Assembly (NCBI GenBank): GCA_022866195.1
Contig: JALHUF010000648.1
Span: 1 to 8,828 of the forward strand
Reading direction: 5' to 3'
Length of the DNA stretch: 8,828 bases
Origin: Terriglobia bacterium
Lineage (GTDB): Bacteria > Acidobacteriota > Terriglobia > UBA7540
Below the pieces are notes generated by a model. The model did no database searches, was not told the DNA's origin, and saw only the letters and a program-made list of their open reading frames with translations. Numbering within the stretch: position 1 is the first letter of the stretch; each line of letters opens with the position of its first letter. A program made the translations under genes and the position numbers. Shown in pieces: positions 6,042 to 8,828 of this stretch.

Positions 6042-6070
6042 ATTCTACCCGTTATCTCGAAGGCTCTCAA
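6042..6070 (-). promoter_or_regulatory. sigma70-type promoter for the zinc-ribbon gene
   Basis: On the reverse strand TTGAGA (6070-6065) and TAGAAT (6047-6042) are exactly 17 bp apart and each matches consensus at five of six positions. Transcription would begin near 6035, giving a leader of about 46 bases before ATG 5989. The site lies in the 119-bp divergent gap shared with the minor-pilin operon. On the forward strand only a weak pair (TTGTGC, 17 bp, TTATCT, 6029-6057) is seen for the pilins. Confidence 0.55.
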
Positions 6071-6108
6071 CGGTGCGGGCCCGACCCAACTCGAGCTCTG
6101 AGAATCTC

Positions 6109-6597
6109 ATGACGCCTCGACAGGAAGGGTTCACTCTCGTGGAAGTACTGGTGGCGATGACGTTGCTGGCGGTATCGCTCCTTGGTCTTGCCATGCTCTT
6201 CCCGATTGAGTTGCGTCTGGGAACGTCAAGCCAAGTGGCGGGCGAAACGCTGAGGGTGGCCCAGAAGGAACTCGATCAGATCCGCACACACGCGTTCGAA
6301 CCTTCAGGTAGTTTCACCGACGTTGATGGCAACACGGTGGACGTTTCGTGCAGCGGAAGCCCCGGGACGAGCTGCGGCAATCCGCTGACTACCTCCGGCG
6401 ATATTGACTTCTCGCAAGCTCCTGCGGTGGGATTCTCCGTGCAGTTAACGGACCCTGCTGGCGGGGTCTACTCGGCGCGGTGGAACATCACTGTGACGGC
6501 GAGCGAAGGGAAGAAGATTCTTATGGCCGCGAAGCCGATGAATCCTGTCGGCGGAATCAGCCGCGTGATCCAATTGCAGACCCTGGTGGCCCAGTAG
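6109..6597 (+). CDS. type IV minor prepilin, PilV-like
   Basis: This 162-aa protein is a class III-signal prepilin. MTPRQEG|FTLVEVLVAM shows the prepilin peptidase site after G7, mature F1, and the conserved glutamate at mature position 5 (E12). A hydrophobic helix of about 22 residues (8-30) follows. After cleavage and N-methylation by PilD it would insert in the inner membrane and be assembled at the fibre base or tip. The globular part has two cysteines (C81, C89) that could form a short disulfide loop, and a DVDGNT turn (71-76). Length and first position in a V-W-X gene order fit PilV, though FimT/GspI-type pseudopilins look similar. ATG 6109 is chosen because it gives a normal 7-residue leader; the open frame continues further upstream without support. 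The stop is 2 bp before the next ATG. Confidence 0.82.
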   Translation: MTPRQEGFTLVEVLVAMTLLAVSLLGLAMLFPIELRLGTSSQVAGETLRVAQKELDQIRTHAFEPSGSFTDVDGNTVDVSCSGSPGTSCGNPLTTSGDIDFSQAPAVGFSVQLTDPAGGVYSARWNITVTASEGKKILMAAKPMNPVGGISRVIQLQTLVAQ

Positions 6598-6599
6598 CG

Positions 6600-7286
6600 A
6601 TGACGCCTTACAGAAGCCCGATCTCTGTTCCTTCGCTCACTCATCAGGGTGAGCGCTGTCCACGTGGTGCGCCGGGCTTCAGCTTGATTGAGGTGTTGCT
6701 GGCAACGCTGATTCTTACGACGCTCACCGGCATGGCTGTGGCGCTGGTCGTGCAGGCGGAGAAGAAAGTCCAGAACCAACTGAGTTCCACGACGCTGAGC
6801 AGCAACGCCATCGGCGCGCTCAGCCAGATGAGCCGGGAGATTCGCATGGCCGGTTTCCCTTCGGCGGGTTCATTCACGGCCGCCGCCGTTTCGAGCTACC
6901 CCGGCCTCGTCGCCACGCCGTTTGTGGCGATCTCGGCTTACGACCTGAAATTCGAGGCGGACACCAACGGGGGCGGGCGCGTGGAACAGATCGAATATGT
7001 CCTGCCAGCCGGAGGGCAGACCCTTGTTCGCTCGAGTACTCAAAAGGCCCTTGATGGGACGCTGCTCACAAGCACGACCGTCTCTGCTCCGTACCTGGCG
7101 AACGTTCAGAACCAGATCCAGGGCAAGCCGCTGTTTACCTGGGACACGGACCCGCTCAGCATGAATCCCTTTCCGCAGAATGTCCGAACCGTTTACATCA
7201 ACCTGATTCTGGTTTCGAACAGGAATAAAAGTGAGGCACCCGTGAACGTCACACTGATGGCCGCGTGCCAACGGATGAGCCCGTGA
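6600..7286 (+). CDS. type IV minor prepilin, PilW-like
   Basis: The 228-aa product has prepilin signal GAPG|FSLIEVLLATLIL with cleavage after G26 and glutamate 5 at E31. The leader is 26 residues, much longer than the usual 6-10, and no later start codon gives a shorter one. MSREIRMAGFPSAGSF (77-92) and DLKFEADTNGGGRVEQIEYVL (115-135) are the patterns typical of PilW: the QAG-like segment after the helix, then an acidic/glycine loop leading to a beta strand. PilW is a minor pilin that works with PilV, PilX and FimU-type partners to prime fibre assembly. The start lies 2 bp after the PilV-like stop and the end overlaps the PilX-like start, so the three are one operon. Both this gene and the previous one begin with the identical nine bases ATGACGCCT. 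Confidence 0.8.
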   Translation: MTPYRSPISVPSLTHQGERCPRGAPGFSLIEVLLATLILTTLTGMAVALVVQAEKKVQNQLSSTTLSSNAIGALSQMSREIRMAGFPSAGSFTAAAVSSYPGLVATPFVAISAYDLKFEADTNGGGRVEQIEYVLPAGGQTLVRSSTQKALDGTLLTSTTVSAPYLANVQNQIQGKPLFTWDTDPLSMNPFPQNVRTVYINLILVSNRNKSEAPVNVTLMAACQRMSP

Positions 7287-8686
7287 AGAGGATCAGACCC
7301 ACATCGGCACACGAAGTAGCAGGGCCGCGCAACGCCCATCGCGCCGAAGCGGGCATCGCGCTGCTGATTGCCCTCCTCGTGATCGTTCTGCTCAGCGCGT
7401 TTGCCTTTTCCATGGTAGCGCTGACCACCAGTCAGTTACAGCTGGGGAAGACGATCCAAACTCAGACGCAAGTCTATTACGCGGCGCTGGCGGGGCTGGA
7501 GGAAGCGCGGGGTCGGCTTGAACCCGCCGCTCCAGACGCTCTGAGCGGCAATTCGTTGCCCACCGCCGTGAACCAAGTCGCCTATTTGGTGAACGGGGCC
7601 ATGCAGGATCCTGTCCAGCCGACGAACCCCGCGTCGCCCTACTACGACATCGAATACGCACGGGAGTTTTCTGGGGGACTGACAGGTGCTTCGGTGCTCA
7701 CGCCCGTTTCGAGCGACCAGCCCGGCGCCGGCACGGCGTCCGCAATTCCTTATAAGTGGGTTCGCATCACGCTGAAGACCGAGTACTCCTCAGGCCAAGA
7801 CGTCGATCAGGACGGCATGCTCGACAATAGCTCGCCGGTCTACTGGGACGGCGCGCATCAGAACGTGACGGGCACGGGCGTCCCCGTGTACAAACTTACG
7901 GCGCTGGCGGTGGATGCTTCCGGGATCCGACAAATGGCGCAGGCGGAGGTGGCGGGTCGGGTCTCCAGGTACTCCGCGCTCGCCGGTCTCGCGACGGGAG
8001 GCACGGCGACGCTCACCGGACTCACTGGGGGGAAGGTGTATGGCAAGGGCACGCCGAATCTGGTGGTGGACGGCAACGACACCGTGAACACCACGCCTTG
8101 CGGTACCGCCGGCGTTCCGGGCCTCGTCACGGTGGGCACGGCCAGCATCTCAATGGCTACGGTGAACGGCATCCCTGCACCCGTGCAGCAGGTCATCTCG
8201 CTTCCGTCATCTCCCGCGGCCTTCATCAACTCCCTGCGGGGAGGAGTGACCCCCATCCTGAACGCCGACCCGACGCATGTCAGCCTTGTCAGCGACGGGA
8301 CAGGCTACGTGGGAACGGATGTCGTCTTGGGGACGCAGCCCAGCGGGACGACGCCCGCGCAACCGGCCATTGTTTATTCGGACAAGCCCCTGACGATCTC
8401 CGGGGCGAACAGTACGGGAGACGGGATTCTCCTGGTGACCGGAAACCTGTCCATTACGGGAGGGTTCAATTATCGCGGGCTGATCGTGGTGGACGGCACT
8501 GTAACTCTGGCCAGCAACAGCACCGGAAGCATCTGGATCCAGGGCAGCGTGATCAGTTCGGGAAACCTCTCCGCGGATTCGACGCAAAGCTCCTCGAATG
8601 CGCTGACGGTCTCGTACGACTCCTGTGCAGTTATCGACAGTTTTCAGGGCCTGCCGAAAACCGTTCTGGCCTTTCGACTGCTCTAG
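7283..8686 (+). CDS. PilX-like type IV pilus minor pilin / large tip-associated protein
   Basis: The N-terminal region EAG|IALLIALLVIVLLSAF (22-40) then YYAALAGLEEARGRL (65-79) is the PilX N-terminal pattern. PilX proteins lack the glutamate at mature position 5, and here that position is isoleucine. At 467 aa it is more than twice the size of classical PilX. The middle part contains DVDQDGMLD (173-181), an EF-hand-like calcium loop. The C-terminal part (about 377-427) has glycine-punctuated short strands (GDGILLVTGNLSITGGF, GSIWIQGSVISSG) that suggest a beta-helix or stacked strands, and it ends near C448. I chose GTG 7283 because GTGA overlaps the PilW-like stop; a GTG at 7265 would add six residues. 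In classical pil operons PilY1 comes next; here no gene follows. Confidence 0.75.
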   Translation: MKRIRPTSAHEVAGPRNAHRAEAGIALLIALLVIVLLSAFAFSMVALTTSQLQLGKTIQTQTQVYYAALAGLEEARGRLEPAAPDALSGNSLPTAVNQVAYLVNGAMQDPVQPTNPASPYYDIEYAREFSGGLTGASVLTPVSSDQPGAGTASAIPYKWVRITLKTEYSSGQDVDQDGMLDNSSPVYWDGAHQNVTGTGVPVYKLTALAVDASGIRQMAQAEVAGRVSRYSALAGLATGGTATLTGLTGGKVYGKGTPNLVVDGNDTVNTTPCGTAGVPGLVTVGTASISMATVNGIPAPVQQVISLPSSPAAFINSLRGGVTPILNADPTHVSLVSDGTGYVGTDVVLGTQPSGTTPAQPAIVYSDKPLTISGANSTGDGILLVTGNLSITGGFNYRGLIVVDGTVTLASNSTGSIWIQGSVISSGNLSADSTQSSSNALTVSYDSCAVIDSFQGLPKTVLAFRLL

Positions 8687-8782
8687 CTGAGTCCCAATGG
8701 ACAGTCCACGGTGGCCTTGGCGAATCCAGCCCGCGCTGAAGTGTTTTCTCACGGTTTTCCTGGACACGTTCCGCACTGCTTT

Positions 8783-8828
8783 TGTCAACCTGATTTGGCC
8801 CACTTTGATGCTTTGATTTGGCCCACCC
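8783..8828. mobile_element. possible IS21-type element terminus with 13-bp direct repeats
   Basis: TGATTTGGCCCAC occurs at 8791-8803 and again at 8814-8826, a 23-bp period, just after TGTCAACC (8783-8790). IS21-family elements begin with TG and carry several repeated sequences at each end, which serve as transposase sites. The pattern fits that, but no transposase (IstA/IstB) is in view because the window ends here. Alternatives are a short tandem repeat or a regulator site. The 96 bp between the PilX-like stop and this point hold no gene that I can support. Confidence 0.4.

Noticed and set aside
5788..6108. Upstream extension of the PilV-like gene
   Set aside because: It would add over 100 Arg-rich residues before a perfect prepilin leader and would run antisense through the conserved zinc ribbon of the reverse-strand gene.
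1..8828. CRISPR array or defence system
   Set aside because: No regularly spaced repeats other than the two copies at the right edge, and no cas, restriction or toxin-antitoxin genes are visible.

Overview
The window is a G+C-rich bacterial chromosome segment. It carries housekeeping genes at the left end and a type IV pilus (T4P) gene group on the right. No single sequence here fixes the taxon. The long PilX-like protein, the TCAGC-rich intergenic repeat, the weak use of Shine-Dalgarno sites and the overall style suggest Acidobacteriota or a similar soil/subsurface lineage; that is inference.

Left part (1-1060): the 3' end of recG (DNA branch-migration helicase) is followed by an imperfect inverted repeat built from TCAGC units, then rsmD (16S rRNA m2G966 methyltransferase). 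A tRNA with anticodon CAU, most likely elongator tRNA-Met, follows with its own good sigma70-type promoter.

Middle part (1061-3300): there are two long stretches with little or no coding signal (about 590 and 680 bp). Between them lies a gene for a membrane-anchored HD-GYP protein, a predicted cyclic di-GMP phosphodiesterase. The second gap holds a three-tier stem-loop (2897-2940). Just upstream of pilB it also holds a 14-bp palindrome next to a weak candidate promoter.

Right part (3301-8686): a PilB/GspE-family assembly ATPase carries an unusual second CxxC...CxxC module at its C terminus. Converging on it is a gene for a zinc-ribbon, single-TM, beta-rich protein with no recognised function. 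Divergent from that gene is a tight three-gene minor-pilin operon (PilV-like, PilW-like, PilX-like; a 2-bp gap, then a GTGA overlap). Together these look like part of a T4P machine: PilB powers pilin polymerisation, and the PilV/W/X-type minor pilins prime the fibre or sit at its tip. The HD-GYP enzyme could set local cyclic di-GMP, although the ATPase's N-terminal domain appears to have lost the arginine-containing binding triplets. The major pilin, PilC, PilT, PilMNOPQ and PilY1 are not in the window.

Right end (8687-8828): no gene is seen. The last 46 bp contain a 13-bp direct repeat (TGATTTGGCCCAC twice, 23 bp apart) preceded by TGTCAACC. This resembles the repeated ends of IS21-type insertion sequences, so the window may stop just inside a mobile element.

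The most distinctive points are the extra zinc-ribbon-like tail on PilB beside a second zinc-ribbon membrane protein, the structured non-coding gap upstream of pilB, and the calcium-loop motif in the PilX-like protein.
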